Assembly: GCF_008298015.1 (NCBI RefSeq)
Contig: NZ_VTPX01000002.1
Span: forward strand, 186,001 to 250,000
DNA: 64,000 nt
Origin: Salinicola corii
GTDB taxonomy: Bacteria > Pseudomonadota > Gammaproteobacteria > Pseudomonadales > Halomonadaceae
Reading direction: 5' to 3'
In this document: in pieces, positions 39,254 to 49,769 of the stretch
Layout of the letters: every line of letters starts with the position of its first letter
Numbering within the stretch: the stretch's first letter is position 1
Notes under the pieces: generated by a model
What the model saw: the letters and a program-made list of their open reading frames with translations, nothing else
Database searches by the model: none
Told to the model about the DNA's origin: nothing
Translations under genes and position numbers: made by a program

Positions 39254-39338
39254 ATCGGTAAAACCTTTCAACGTCAGGTTCATCGACAAAGCCCTCCAAC
39301 ATGAGGCCCATCGGCAAAGTCTTTTCAGCGTCAGGCGT
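39254..39338. repeat. Three imperfect ~28-bp tandem repeats
   Basis: Three units starting ATCGGTAAAACC (39254), ATCGACAAAGCC (39282) and ATCGGCAAAGTC (39310), each ending with a CAACGTCAGG-like block. They span the end of the LysR gene and the region before DUF1445. Possibly a regulator-binding array or simple duplication. Confidence 0.6.
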
Positions 39339-40230
39339 GCTCGCGCTGGTCCCGTTGGCCGAGTTCGATCGCCAGGTCGATGACGCCATCGGCCAGCGCC
39401 TTGTCGATGTGCTGTGGCCAGGAGGCAGCGAAGTCCAGTCGTGGCAGATCACAGGGCAGTGTGACGAGCTCGCCGCGGGCGATCTCCTGCTCGACGATGC
39501 GGGGCGGGATGGCACCGACGCCGATACCATCCAGCGCCAGGCGCACGATGGTCCAGACCGAGCCGGAGCAGTGCAGCTTGATCCGCTCCAGGCGCTGCTG
39601 ATGCAACAGAGACTGCAACTCCCGATAGGGGCGGCTGTCGCTGGCGAAGGTGATCAGCGGCGTGCCGCTGCGTTCCAACGCTGCCAGTGAAAAGGTGTCG
39701 GGATCGAACGCCAGGCACGGATTGACGATCAAGCCGGTCGGGTAGTGGCACAGCGGACGATTGAGGATGTCCTGGGCATCGACCGGCCCCAGCGTGAAGG
39801 CCATGTCGATCTGGCGGTTGAGCAGGCGGTTGGCGAGCCCCGGCGTGCCATCCACCTCGAGCTGAAGCGTCATGTCGGGAAAGCGGTTGGCGAGCTCGGC
39901 AATGAACGCCGGCAACCAGCTGTGAGCGATGGTCTCGACCACGCCGAGGCGCAGCACACCCTGGAAAGGGTTGTTGGCCTCGAGCATCGCCATCGCTTCC
40001 TGGCGCGTCTCCAGCATGTGCTGAGCGTGGCGGTAGAACTGTCGGCCTTTCGGCGTGGGCTGGATCTGACGCTGGGCGCGATCCAGTAACGGCCCGCCTA
40101 CGAAGTCCTCGAGCCGGGCAATGCGGTCCGAGATGGAAGGCTGGGTCAGGTACAGGTGCTGTGCCGCGAGGCGGAACGATCCCAGGCGTACGATCCAGAC
40201 GAAGGCTTCGATTTCCTTGAAGTCGAACAT
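39331..40230 (-). CDS. LysR family transcriptional regulator
   Basis: A 299-aa LysR regulator. The N-terminal winged helix is [50 protein letters not shown]. The co-inducer domain starts near residue 90 ([23 protein letters not shown]). It is upstream of, and co-oriented with, the DUF1445-TRAP-DUF2848-amidase genes and is the likely activator responding to their substrate. Confidence 0.94.
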   Translation of the reverse strand: MFDFKEIEAFVWIVRLGSFRLAAQHLYLTQPSISDRIARLEDFVGGPLLDRAQRQIQPTPKGRQFYRHAQHMLETRQEAMAMLEANNPFQGVLRLGVVETIAHSWLPAFIAELANRFPDMTLQLEVDGTPGLANRLLNRQIDMAFTLGPVDAQDILNRPLCHYPTGLIVNPCLAFDPDTFSLAALERSGTPLITFASDSRPYRELQSLLHQQRLERIKLHCSGSVWTIVRLALDGIGVGAIPPRIVEQEIARGELVTLPCDLPRLDFAASWPQHIDKALADGVIDLAIELGQRDQREHA

Positions 40231-40580
40231 GGCGGCCTCGTTTGGCGTTCGGTGAGGGCGAAAAATGCAACGCCCGTCAGTATTGCATGGATGGCCGCTC
40301 TCAAGAGACGCGCGATTTCCGGCATCGTCGGATGTCCGCGCGCGCTCGGTGCCGTTACAATGGGGCCACCCTTTCTGTATCGGGCGCGTCCGATTCGCTT
40401 CACGAGAGCCGCTTCACAAGAGCCATCGCGTCCGAGCATTGTCATGTGACCGTGACACCTCGATGCACGCCGACCGTCATCTCTTGCTGCATCACTTCAG
40501 CCGGCATGTGTCGCTCAACCTTAGCCCGACGAGGCAGCCGAATCGTCCTCGAGGCGAACAGACGAAAACAGGAGCGCTTG
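40231..40580. promoter_or_regulatory. Divergent intergenic region lysR / ilvD
   Basis: No supported gene is present in these 350 bp. A 14-bp direct tandem repeat, GCTTCACGAGAGCC (40397-40410) and GCTTCACAAGAGCC (40411-40424), differs at one position and may be a regulator site. A -10-like TACAAT precedes it. The ilvD site is AGGAGCGCTTG before ATG 40581. Confidence 0.4.
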
Positions 40581-42290
<1,710 letters not shown>

Positions 42291-42331
42291 GCCGGCGACG
42301 AGTCGGCCGGCGCGGTCGCCTCCGCTGAATG

Positions 42332-42363
42332 AACGCCCCGAGGTTCGCCCTCGGGGCGTTTTT
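42332..42363 (+). terminator. Intrinsic terminator of ilvD
   Basis: AACGCCCCGAGG (42332-42343) and CCTCGGGGCGTT (42349-42360) form a 12-bp stem with a 5-nt loop, ending in five T residues. Textbook Rho-independent form. Confidence 0.92.
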
Positions 42364-42508
42364 CGTGGGTAGGCGCCTGTTGCCGCTAATCATGAGGCCG
42401 GTTCATGATAGAGCTGCACAACTTTCATGCAGCCGTGCGTCTACTTGGCCTCTGGCTTGGGTATCCTTGGCGGCTGATTCATCACTACGATCCCGCCGAG
42501 GAACCCCC

Positions 42509-43690
42509 ATGCAGACCAGCCGCGACCGCATCATCACCACCCACACCGGCAGCCTGCCGCGCACGCCGGCGCTGTCGCGCATGCTGGTCCTGCGCGAGCA
42601 GGGCAAGCCGGTCGACAGCGCGGCGTTCGAGGCCGAGGTCGCGCGCTGCCTGGATGGCGTGATCGGCGCCCAGCTCGCCGCCGGGCTCGACAGCATCAAC
42701 AACGGCGAGGCGCCGCGGGTGGGTTTCTCGACCTATGTCACCGAGCGCATGAGCGGCTTCGGCGGCGAGGGGCGGCGCAAGCCGACGCTGGATATCCAGA
42801 AGTTCCCGGGCTATGCCGAGCACATGGCGCGTCAGATCGGCGTCTCCGAGGATCTGGCCAAGGTGTGGAACACCCCGCTGGCACAGCGCGCAGTTCAGTA
42901 CGACCCGACGCTGGCCGGGGTCAAGGCGGAGCTGGCCTCGTTCGAGGTTGCGCTTGCCGGCAAGCCGGCACCGCGGGAGACCTTCATGACCGCGGCCTCC
43001 CCCGGCGTGGTCACCACCACCATGCTGCGCGCCCAGGACAACCCCGATTATCCCACCGACCGCGACTACGTGCTCGCCGTTGCCCGCGAGCTGAAGCAGG
43101 AGTACGAGGCGATCGTGGCCGCCGGCCACGTGCTGCAGCTGGATGCTCCGGACCTGGCCATGGAGCGCGTGATCCTGTTCGGCGATGCCGACCTGGGCAC
43201 CTTCCTCGAGCGCGTCGAGCTGCACGTCGAGGCGATCAACCTGGCGCTGGAGAACATCCCGGCGGACAAGGTGCGCCTGCACGTCTGCTGGGGCAACTGG
43301 CAGGGGCCGCACCAGGACGACGTGCCGGTGGCCGAGCTGTTGCCGATCCTCTACCGGGCCAAGGTGGGGGCGCTCAGCATCCCGCTGGGCAACCCGCGCC
43401 ACGAGCATGAGACGGTCTCGTTCAAGACCCATCCGCTGCCGGATCACATGCTGCTGATGCCGGGGGTGATCGACGTCACCACCAACTATCTCGAACACCC
43501 CGAAGTGGTGGCCAACCGTATCTGCGCCTCGGTCGATGCCATCGGCGACCGCGAGCGGGTGGTGGCGGGCACCGACTGCGGCTTCGGTACCTTCGCCAGC
43601 TACGAGTTCGTCGCCCAGGACGTGGCCTGGGCCAAGCTCAAGGCGTTGAGCGAAGGCGCGGCGATCGCCACCCAACGTCTCTGGGGCTGA
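42509..43690 (+). CDS. MetE C-terminal-like cobalamin-independent methyltransferase
   Basis: A 393-aa protein of the cobalamin-independent methionine synthase II / 2-hydroxypropyl-CoM lyase-like family. It has only the C-terminal zinc barrel. Likely zinc-site motifs are LHVCWGNWQGPH and GTDCGFGTFA; DIQKFPGYAEHM and LQLDAPDLAMERV are family blocks. GAGGAA lies before the ATG. Without the MetE N-terminal domain it is not a standard methionine synthase; roles in methyl or sulfur-compound transfer are possible. Confidence 0.88.
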   Translation: MQTSRDRIITTHTGSLPRTPALSRMLVLREQGKPVDSAAFEAEVARCLDGVIGAQLAAGLDSINNGEAPRVGFSTYVTERMSGFGGEGRRKPTLDIQKFPGYAEHMARQIGVSEDLAKVWNTPLAQRAVQYDPTLAGVKAELASFEVALAGKPAPRETFMTAASPGVVTTTMLRAQDNPDYPTDRDYVLAVARELKQEYEAIVAAGHVLQLDAPDLAMERVILFGDADLGTFLERVELHVEAINLALENIPADKVRLHVCWGNWQGPHQDDVPVAELLPILYRAKVGALSIPLGNPRHEHETVSFKTHPLPDHMLLMPGVIDVTTNYLEHPEVVANRICASVDAIGDRERVVAGTDCGFGTFASYEFVAQDVAWAKLKALSEGAAIATQRLWG

Positions 43691-43787
43691 GTGCGCCCTG
43701 CGAATCGCGCTCTTGCAATCGGTAACCTCATGGATGCCGAGGCTCTCCTATACTGCGAAGGCAAATGGCACAACAGGGAGAGGTGCA

Positions 43788-44204
43788 ATGTCGTCTAAAT
43801 GGATGAATGCCGGGCTGGGCCTGGCGCTGACTACGCTGCTGTCCGCCGGCGACGCCATGGCGCAGGACAAGACGAGCGATCAGCCCAACGTGAACAAGCA
43901 GGAGGGGGCGCAGACCAACGAGCAGGAGGCGGCCCACGAAACCGAGACTCAGTCGGAGGGCGCGCCTGCGCTGGCGCAGCAGTGCCAGGATCTCGCGCTG
44001 CAGGAAGATGATGCCGCCGAGAAGATGGAGGGGCTATCCATCTACGAGACCAACGCCAGCGATTACCAGAAGGGCGAGGCGTATGAACTCACCGTCGATC
44101 TGCTCGGCGAGGGCAATGCGAAGTACAACCTGACCTGCCAGGTCGATGCTGACGGCAACATGACCTACGAGGGCATGGGCAAGTCCACCAGCGTCAAATC
44201 ATGA
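43788..44204 (+). CDS. Secreted small hypothetical protein
   Basis: A 138-aa protein I do not recognise. It has a Sec signal peptide (GLGLALTTLLSAGDAMAQD), a glutamate- and glutamine-rich low-complexity segment (KQEGAQTNEQEAAHETETQ) and a small C-terminal domain with two cysteines (QQCQDL and NLTCQVD) that could form a disulfide in the periplasm. GGGAGAGG precedes the ATG and a clear terminator follows, so it looks like a real monocistronic gene. Confidence 0.72.
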   Translation: MSSKWMNAGLGLALTTLLSAGDAMAQDKTSDQPNVNKQEGAQTNEQEAAHETETQSEGAPALAQQCQDLALQEDDAAEKMEGLSIYETNASDYQKGEAYELTVDLLGEGNAKYNLTCQVDADGNMTYEGMGKSTSVKS

Positions 44205-44227
44205 AGCGGACTCGTGCAACGTTTCAG

Positions 44228-44249
44228 ACGGCCCCTCGGGGCCGTTTTC
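44228..44249 (+). terminator. Intrinsic terminator after the secreted small protein
   Basis: ACGGCCCC and GGGGCCGT form a tight stem (44228-44245) followed by TTTTCGTTT. It lies ~24 bp past the stop codon. Confidence 0.85.
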
Positions 44250-44294
44250 GTTTGCACGCCTCGGTCGCCACGACTTTTCATCAGGAGGTCACCG

Positions 44295-44789
44295 ATGAGC
44301 ATCACCGCAGATATTGTCGAAACGATGTCTCCGGTCGGGATCCTCTCGGATACCCACGGATTGCTGCGTGATGAGGCGCTGGCGCTGCTGGCGGACTGTC
44401 ATCCGCTGATTCACCTGGGAGACGTCGGCGATCCGGCCATTCTCGAGCGCCTGGCCGAGCGGGGGCCGTTGTACAGTGTGCGCGGCAATATCGACCGGGA
44501 AGGGGCGTGCGCGGCGCTGCCCTTCCATCGACTGCTGGTGATCAACGGCCGGGCGCTGCAACTGGTCCACGATGTCGCGGATGTGGACGAGAGCCTGGCT
44601 TGCGAAGCGGTGCTTCATGGCCACTCGCACAAGCCGCGCAACGAATGGCGGGGAGAAGGTGCCGAGCGGAAGCTATGGTTCAACCCCGGCGCGGCGGGCA
44701 AGCGTCGATTCCGCCTGCCGATCACGCTGGGCAAGCTGTGGATCGACGCCAACGGTATCCGTGGCGCGATCATGCACCTGCCGCTTTGA
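44295..44789 (+). CDS. YfcE/MJ0936-type metallophosphoesterase
   Basis: A 164-aa calcineurin-like phosphodiesterase. Metal motifs are GILSDTHGLLRDEA, IHLGDVGD, VRGNIDRE and VLHGHSHKPR; all standard ligands appear intact. AGGAGG precedes ATG 44295. It is cytoplasmic, with unknown natural substrate. It converges with the sugar dehydrogenase gene, 9 bp between stops. Confidence 0.9.
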   Translation: MSITADIVETMSPVGILSDTHGLLRDEALALLADCHPLIHLGDVGDPAILERLAERGPLYSVRGNIDREGACAALPFHRLLVINGRALQLVHDVADVDESLACEAVLHGHSHKPRNEWRGEGAERKLWFNPGAAGKRRFRLPITLGKLWIDANGIRGAIMHLPL

Positions 44790-44798
44790 ATGCGGGAG

Positions 44799-46013
44799 TC
44801 ACTCCTGTTCGGGGGTGATCCGGATCAGCGCGCCGTTGGCCGAGTCCGTCAGCACCCACAGCGCGCCGTCGGGGCCCTCCGCGACGTCGCGCACGCGGCC
44901 CAGCTTCTCCAAAAGACGCTGTTCGCCGCTGACGCGCTTGCCGTCGAGCGTCAGCCTCACCAATCCGCCTGGCGACAGCGACGCGATGACGAGGTTGCCC
45001 TGCCAGCCGGGGAAGCGGTCACCCTGGTAGAACGTCATGTCGCCCGGCGCGATCACCGGGTCCCAGTAATAGATGGGCTGCTCCATGCCCTCCTTGGCGG
45101 TAATGCCCTCGCCGATGGGCGCCCCGCTGTAGTCCTCGCCGTAGGTGATCACCGGCCAGCCATAGTTATTGCCGGCTTCGGGCACGTTGAGCTCGTCGCC
45201 GCCCTTGGGTCCGTGCTCGATGGTCCAGAGTTCGCCGGTGCCGGGCTGTAGCGCCGCGCCCTGCACGTTGCGATGACCGTACGACCAGATCTCGGGCAGA
45301 CCGGCGCTGCCATCGGCGAACGGGTTGTCGTCGGGAATCGAACCGTCGGCGTTGATCCGCACCACCTTGCCCAGATGCGTATCCCGATCCTGGGCCAGCT
45401 GGCGGGGTTCTGGCAGCGAGCGTTCACCCAGGGTCACGTAGAGCCGGTCCTGCTCGTCCCAGGTCAGCGTGGAGCCGAAATGCTTGGTGGAGTTCCAGGC
45501 CGGTGTCTGGCGAAAGATCACTTCGACATCCGTCAACCGGCCGTGGTCGTGGCTCAGGACGCCACGGGCGACCGCAGTGCCGTTCTCGCCGTCGTCTCTC
45601 GGCTCGGCGTAGCTGAAGTAGATGCGTCGGTTGTTGGCGAAGTCCGGGTCGAGCACCACATCGAGCAGGCCTCCCTGGCCGCGGGTATCGATCTCCGGCA
45701 GCCCCTCGATGGGCGCGGACAGCGTTCCGGCGTGCAGGTCGACGGCACGCAGGCGTCCGGGGCGCTCTGTCACCAGCGCCATGTCGTTGTTGACAAAAGC
45801 CAGGCCCCACGGATGCGCCAGCCCCTCGGTGACCGGCGTTGCCGTGAGCGCGACGTCGTCGTCGAGCGCCGGCGCGCGGGTCTGGCCGTCGAATGCCGGG
45901 GTCTGATCCGGCGCGTTGGGCGGGCCGCTCTGCACCGGCTCAGCGGCGAAAGCTTCGCCGCTGAGCGATAACAACAGGGCTGCACCGGGGAAGGTCACGA
46001 GATTTCGAAGCAT
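44799..46013 (-). CDS. PQQ-dependent aldose sugar dehydrogenase
   Basis: A 404-aa soluble glucose/sorbosone dehydrogenase-family beta-propeller (YliI/Asd type), exported by a Sec signal (FPGAALLLSLSGEAFAAE). It would oxidise aldoses in the periplasm with PQQ and calcium. Family blocks are LAHPWGLAFVNNDMALVTERPGRL, EIDTRGQGGLLDVVLDPDF, GSTLTWDEQDRLYVTLGER, IWSYGHRNVQGAALQP and WTIEHGPKGGDELNVPEAGNNYGWP. ATG 46013 follows GGAGACCGAC. PQQ would come from the pqq genes at the window start. Confidence 0.93.
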   Translation of the reverse strand: MLRNLVTFPGAALLLSLSGEAFAAEPVQSGPPNAPDQTPAFDGQTRAPALDDDVALTATPVTEGLAHPWGLAFVNNDMALVTERPGRLRAVDLHAGTLSAPIEGLPEIDTRGQGGLLDVVLDPDFANNRRIYFSYAEPRDDGENGTAVARGVLSHDHGRLTDVEVIFRQTPAWNSTKHFGSTLTWDEQDRLYVTLGERSLPEPRQLAQDRDTHLGKVVRINADGSIPDDNPFADGSAGLPEIWSYGHRNVQGAALQPGTGELWTIEHGPKGGDELNVPEAGNNYGWPVITYGEDYSGAPIGEGITAKEGMEQPIYYWDPVIAPGDMTFYQGDRFPGWQGNLVIASLSPGGLVRLTLDGKRVSGEQRLLEKLGRVRDVAEGPDGALWVLTDSANGALIRITPEQE

Positions 46014-46203
46014 GTCGGTCTCCATGGCGGGGGCTGGCATCGCGTCTGGTCCATTGACTGTAGCAGCCTTCCGAGTTCGTGTGAGCGGTGGTTCCCGGCG
46101 TGGGGGCGATGTGTCACTGACAGTTTGAAACCAAAGATTGTCGACAAACGATGCCGCGTCTTGGCCAAAGTTGATATCATTAGCCTTTTATCGGAGTTCG
46201 AAC

Positions 46204-47304
46204 TTGCCCGCTGATCCTCCCGTGCCCCGCAACCCGCCATCTCGCTCCCGTCCTCCTGCGTGGATGCGTTGGCTGCTGCTCGTGATCGGCTGCGTCATTG
46301 CCAACCGGTTGTTGAATGCGGTGCACATGCCGGCTGGCGGGTTCATCGGCCCGATGGCGGTGTCGATCGTCTACGGGGTAATGGTCGGCGGCCTGAAGTT
46401 GCCTCGGACCGGTTTCAAGCTCAGCCAAGGCGTGATCGGTGTGCTGATCGCCCAGACGCTCACCCTGTCGGTCCTGTTCAAGATCCTCGATGCCTGGCCG
46501 GTGATGCTGATCGCCACGACGATCACGCTGCTGCTGAGCCTGATTGTGGGCATAGGGCTGGTGCGCTACGGCGGGTTGCCCGGCTCGACGGCCGCCTGGG
46601 GCACCACGCCGGGGGCCGCCGCGGCGATGGTCGCGATGGCCGAGGAGAGCGATGCCGATCCACGGATCGTGGCGGCGATGCAGTACGTGCGCGTGGTCTG
46701 CGTCGTGCTGGTGGGCGCCCTGGTCAGCCACTACCTTGGCGTGACGGACAGTGGCGGCGGCGAGCACGCTGCCAGCCTGCCCGGCAGCCTGGGAGAGCTG
46801 GGCAGTTTCGCCGCCACGCTCGCCATCGTCGTCGGCGGCGTGTGGCTATTCGACCGGCGGTTGCCCGCCGGCGCGTTGCTCGGCCCGGTGGTACTGGGTA
46901 GCGTCTTGAGCCTGAGCGGCGTCATCACCATCGTGCTACCCCAGCCGCTCCTCGAACTGGCCTACGGGGTGATCGGCGCCTACGTGGGATTGCGCTTCGA
47001 CCGGGAGACGGTCCACAACATCGCGCGCTCGCTCGGCAAGATGATCTTCGCTTCGCTGGTCCTGATTGCGTTGTGTGCCGTTTCCGCCTGGCTGATGACG
47101 CTGTTGATGCATGCCACCTTCATTACCGCTTACCTGGGCACGAGCCCTGGCGGCCTCGATTCGATGACGATCATCGCGATCGATACGCATGCGGATGTGG
47201 GACTGGTGGTGGCGTTGCAGACGCTGCGGCTGTTTACCGTCGTACTGGTCGGGCCGGGGATGGCGAGATTGGTGGCGCGATTCGCCAAGCCGTCGACGAC
47301 CTGA
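46204..47304 (+). CDS. AbrB family membrane protein (PF05145)
   Basis: A ~366-aa polytopic membrane protein with the duplicated AbrB-family unit (not the DNA-binding AbrB). Visible blocks are GGFIGPMAVSIVYGVMVGGLKLPR, GIGLVRYGGLPGSTAAWGTTPGAAAAMVAMAEE and YLGTSPGGLDSMTIIAIDTHADV, with about ten helices. The start chosen is TTG 46204, with CGGAG 7 nt upstream; an upstream TTG at 46138 is possible. Some relatives are called ammonia monooxygenase or transport regulators, without solid evidence. Confidence 0.85.
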   Translation: MPADPPVPRNPPSRSRPPAWMRWLLLVIGCVIANRLLNAVHMPAGGFIGPMAVSIVYGVMVGGLKLPRTGFKLSQGVIGVLIAQTLTLSVLFKILDAWPVMLIATTITLLLSLIVGIGLVRYGGLPGSTAAWGTTPGAAAAMVAMAEESDADPRIVAAMQYVRVVCVVLVGALVSHYLGVTDSGGGEHAASLPGSLGELGSFAATLAIVVGGVWLFDRRLPAGALLGPVVLGSVLSLSGVITIVLPQPLLELAYGVIGAYVGLRFDRETVHNIARSLGKMIFASLVLIALCAVSAWLMTLLMHATFITAYLGTSPGGLDSMTIIAIDTHADVGLVVALQTLRLFTVVLVGPGMARLVARFAKPSTT

Positions 47305-47366
47305 TGAAGGTGCCGAGGCCAGGCATCCTCGACCCTCTACCCTCTCTCGGCAAAGCCCAGTCGAGC

Positions 47367-47735
47367 CTAGTGGAGGCTCCATTGCCAGCGCTTGTGCCTG
47401 TGACGTCGTGGCGCCGGCGTGTGGCTGCGTACACGGCTGACCCAAGCCTGCCGCGCTTCCCAGCGGATCAGGTAGACGGTCTCGCCATCACGTAGCGGGG
47501 GGTTGGCGGGATCGATCAGGACCGCGTCGAACCAGCGTGAGAGATGATAGACCTGAAGCTTGCCACTGACGGGGTGGGTGGCAACCTGAACGGCGGCTTC
47601 CGCGCCGCTGCCGCTGTTCGGTCGGAGTGACAGGGCGATCCAGCCTGGCATGCGATATCGAAAGATCACGGCAATCGAGCACAGCCCCAGCCAAAAGATG
47701 ATCTCTCCCGACGTTGTACTGAGCCATTGCTCCAT
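47367..47735 (-). CDS. Small membrane hypothetical protein
   Basis: A 122-aa frame that I do not recognise. It starts with one membrane helix (GEIIFWLGLCSIAVIFRY), followed by a short beta-rich part (AEAAVQVATHPVSGKLQVYHLSRW; LRDGETVYLIRWEARQAWV) and a basic tail (PAPRRHRHKRW). ATG 47735 has AGGGGG upstream. The layout vaguely recalls short NfeD-like proteins. It converges with the AbrB-family gene. Confidence 0.5.
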   Translation of the reverse strand: MEQWLSTTSGEIIFWLGLCSIAVIFRYRMPGWIALSLRPNSGSGAEAAVQVATHPVSGKLQVYHLSRWFDAVLIDPANPPLRDGETVYLIRWEARQAWVSRVRSHTPAPRRHRHKRWQWSLH

Positions 47736-48149
47736 GGAACCCCCTGCGATTCGGTGGCGATAGCGTCCAGTGATGGGCAATCGTCCTTATCTGCGGTGCC
47801 TTCAAGAGCCCCGTCTGTCTCTACTGGTTCTACGCGCTATCGTTACCAGCAGAATACGGATAGCCAGTGCGGCTCTCCACATCAGAACGGTAAACAATTG
47901 CTGTCTTACGTAGCGGTCCACAGTGATTATTGCGGTGATTTCCCGACCCGCGAGACGGCTCTCCTCGTTCCTTCCTCTTAGTCACTGTTCCATTTGCGTC
48001 ATGGGATTTGCGGGCGAGCAGGGTCTGCAGTATTTCTGAAAGCGCAGGCTCTCCTCGTGTCATGGGGAGACAGAACGTGGCATGCGGCGGCCGACCTCAC
48101 GAGCCGGCACCGTCGACAACAATGACAACGACAGCGGCGAGAGGCGGAC
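47736..48149. promoter_or_regulatory. Intergenic region before the permease
   Basis: 414 bp without a supported gene and visibly lower in GC than its neighbours. A 12-bp direct repeat GGCTCTCCTCGT occurs at 47957-47968 and 48047-48058. The last part holds the CA-rich leader motif at 48117-48129 and a GCGAGAGGCGG ribosome-binding stretch. Confidence 0.45.
48117..48129 (+). promoter_or_regulatory. CA-rich 5'-leader motif of permease mRNA
   Basis: CAACAATGACAAC, 20 nt before the permease start. The identical 13-mer lies 21 nt before the leader-peptide start at 55235 on the minus strand. Unstructured CA-rich stretches at this position are typical binding sites for GcvB-like small RNAs. Confidence 0.45.
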
Positions 48150-49670
48150 ATGAAACAGCAATCCTCCAACATTCAATACCGGCAGGAAGACGCCAGTTAC
48201 TTCGAACAGCGCGGGCTTAGCCGATATGCCGGGCCCTGGTCGCTATGGGCACTGGGCGTCGGGGCGGTCATTTCCGGGCACTATTCCGGCTGGAATCTGG
48301 GGCTCTCCATCGGCGGATGGGGCGGCATGGCGATCGCGACCGCCTTGATTGCGATCATGTATCTGGGGCTGACATTCTGTATCGCCGAGATGTCCCCGGC
48401 GTTACCGCACACGGGTGCGGCGTACTCCTTCGCGCGCTCTTCGATGGGGCCGTGGGGTGGCTTCATCACCGGCCTGTGCGAGAACGTCGAGTACATCCTG
48501 ACGCCGGCGGTCATCGTCTTCTTCATCGGCTCCTATCTGGGCAGCATCTTCGAAACGCCGGCGGCGATGCAGCCGCTATGGTGGGTGATAGGCTATATCC
48601 TGTTCGTGGGGCTCAACATCGTCGGCGTTGAGCTGTCGTTCAAGGTGACCCTGACGGTGACACTGATGGCGCTGGCGGTGCTGATCGTGTTCTGGGTATC
48701 GGCGATTCCCAACATCGACTTCTCCACCTGGGCGCTCAATATCGGCAGCGACGGCGAACGGTTGGAGGGCGGCGGCGGACCTTTGTTGCCGATGGGCCTC
48801 GGCGGTGCGCTGGCGGCGATGCCGTTTGCGGTGTGGCTGTTCCTGGCGATCGAGCAATTGCCACTGGCGGCGGAGGAGTCGGTCGACCCCAAGCGGGACA
48901 TGCCCAAGGGCATCATTCTGGGGATGATCACACTGATCGTCTCCGCCTCGATGGTGCTGTTCCTCAACCCCTCGTTGGTCGGCGTCGGGGCCTACGCCCT
49001 CGGCCGGAGCGGCGAACCGCTGCTGGACGGCTTCGCGGCGATCTACGGTAGTGGCCTGGCCAAGGTACTGGCGCTGGTGGCGATCATCGGGCTGATCTCC
49101 AGCTTCCACACCATCATCTTCGCCCAGGGTCGTCAGATCTATTCGCTGTCGCGTGCCGGCTACTTTCCCACCTGGCTGTCGGTCACCCACGGCACCCGCA
49201 AGACGCCGCACGTGGCGATGATCGCCGGTGCCTGCCTGGGGCTCGTCATCATGCTGATACTGTTCACCGGCCTGGGAATCGATCAGGGGTCGGCGGTGAT
49301 CGGCGGCACCCTGCTCAACATGGCGGTGTTCGGTGCCATGTGCTCCTACATCGCCCAGGCCGCGTCGTTCATCCTGCTGCGCAAGAACCGCTCCGACATT
49401 CCGCGCCCCTACCGCAGCCCGTTCGGGGTGTCCGGCGCCTGGGTCACCATCGTCATCGCGCTGGTGACGCTATTTTTCCAGTTGAGCGATCCCACCTACC
49501 GTATCGGCATCCTCGGCGTCATCGTCTGGTTCGCCGTGGCGATCGCCTATTTCGCCCTGGTCGGTCGTCATCGGCTGATCCTGTCGCCGGAGGAGGAGTT
49601 CGCCATGGCGCGACGCGAGGCGACAGGCGAGGATGCCGAGACGGCACCCGCCATACGGCCGGGAAGCTGA
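48150..49670 (+). CDS. eat: Ethanolamine permease-like APC transporter
   Basis: A 506-aa APC-superfamily permease with 12 helices. The N terminus FEQRGLSRYAGPWSLWALGVGAVISGHYSGWNLGLSIGGWGG and GLCENVEYILTPAVIVFFIGSYLG match the ethanolamine transporter (Eat) subfamily. Ethanolamine ammonia-lyase is not in the window, so a related amine or amino acid is possible. GAGAGGCGGAC precedes the ATG. A bidirectional terminator follows. Confidence 0.85.
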   Translation: MKQQSSNIQYRQEDASYFEQRGLSRYAGPWSLWALGVGAVISGHYSGWNLGLSIGGWGGMAIATALIAIMYLGLTFCIAEMSPALPHTGAAYSFARSSMGPWGGFITGLCENVEYILTPAVIVFFIGSYLGSIFETPAAMQPLWWVIGYILFVGLNIVGVELSFKVTLTVTLMALAVLIVFWVSAIPNIDFSTWALNIGSDGERLEGGGGPLLPMGLGGALAAMPFAVWLFLAIEQLPLAAEESVDPKRDMPKGIILGMITLIVSASMVLFLNPSLVGVGAYALGRSGEPLLDGFAAIYGSGLAKVLALVAIIGLISSFHTIIFAQGRQIYSLSRAGYFPTWLSVTHGTRKTPHVAMIAGACLGLVIMLILFTGLGIDQGSAVIGGTLLNMAVFGAMCSYIAQAASFILLRKNRSDIPRPYRSPFGVSGAWVTIVIALVTLFFQLSDPTYRIGILGVIVWFAVAIAYFALVGRHRLILSPEEEFAMARREATGEDAETAPAIRPGS

Positions 49671-49693
49671 TCGCATCGGATGGCGCAAACGAC

Positions 49694-49721
49694 AAGGCCC
49701 CGATCCGGGGATCGGGGCCTT
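49694..49721. terminator. Bidirectional intrinsic terminator
   Basis: AAGGCCCCGATC (49694-49705) and GATCGGGGCCTT (49710-49721) form a perfect 12-bp stem around a 4-nt loop. It lies between the convergent permease and ABC binding-protein genes. Confidence 0.88.
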
Positions 49722-49769
49722 GCGCTCGAGGACCTGACGGGAGGCGGAAAACGCCGCCGCCGACGGCAA

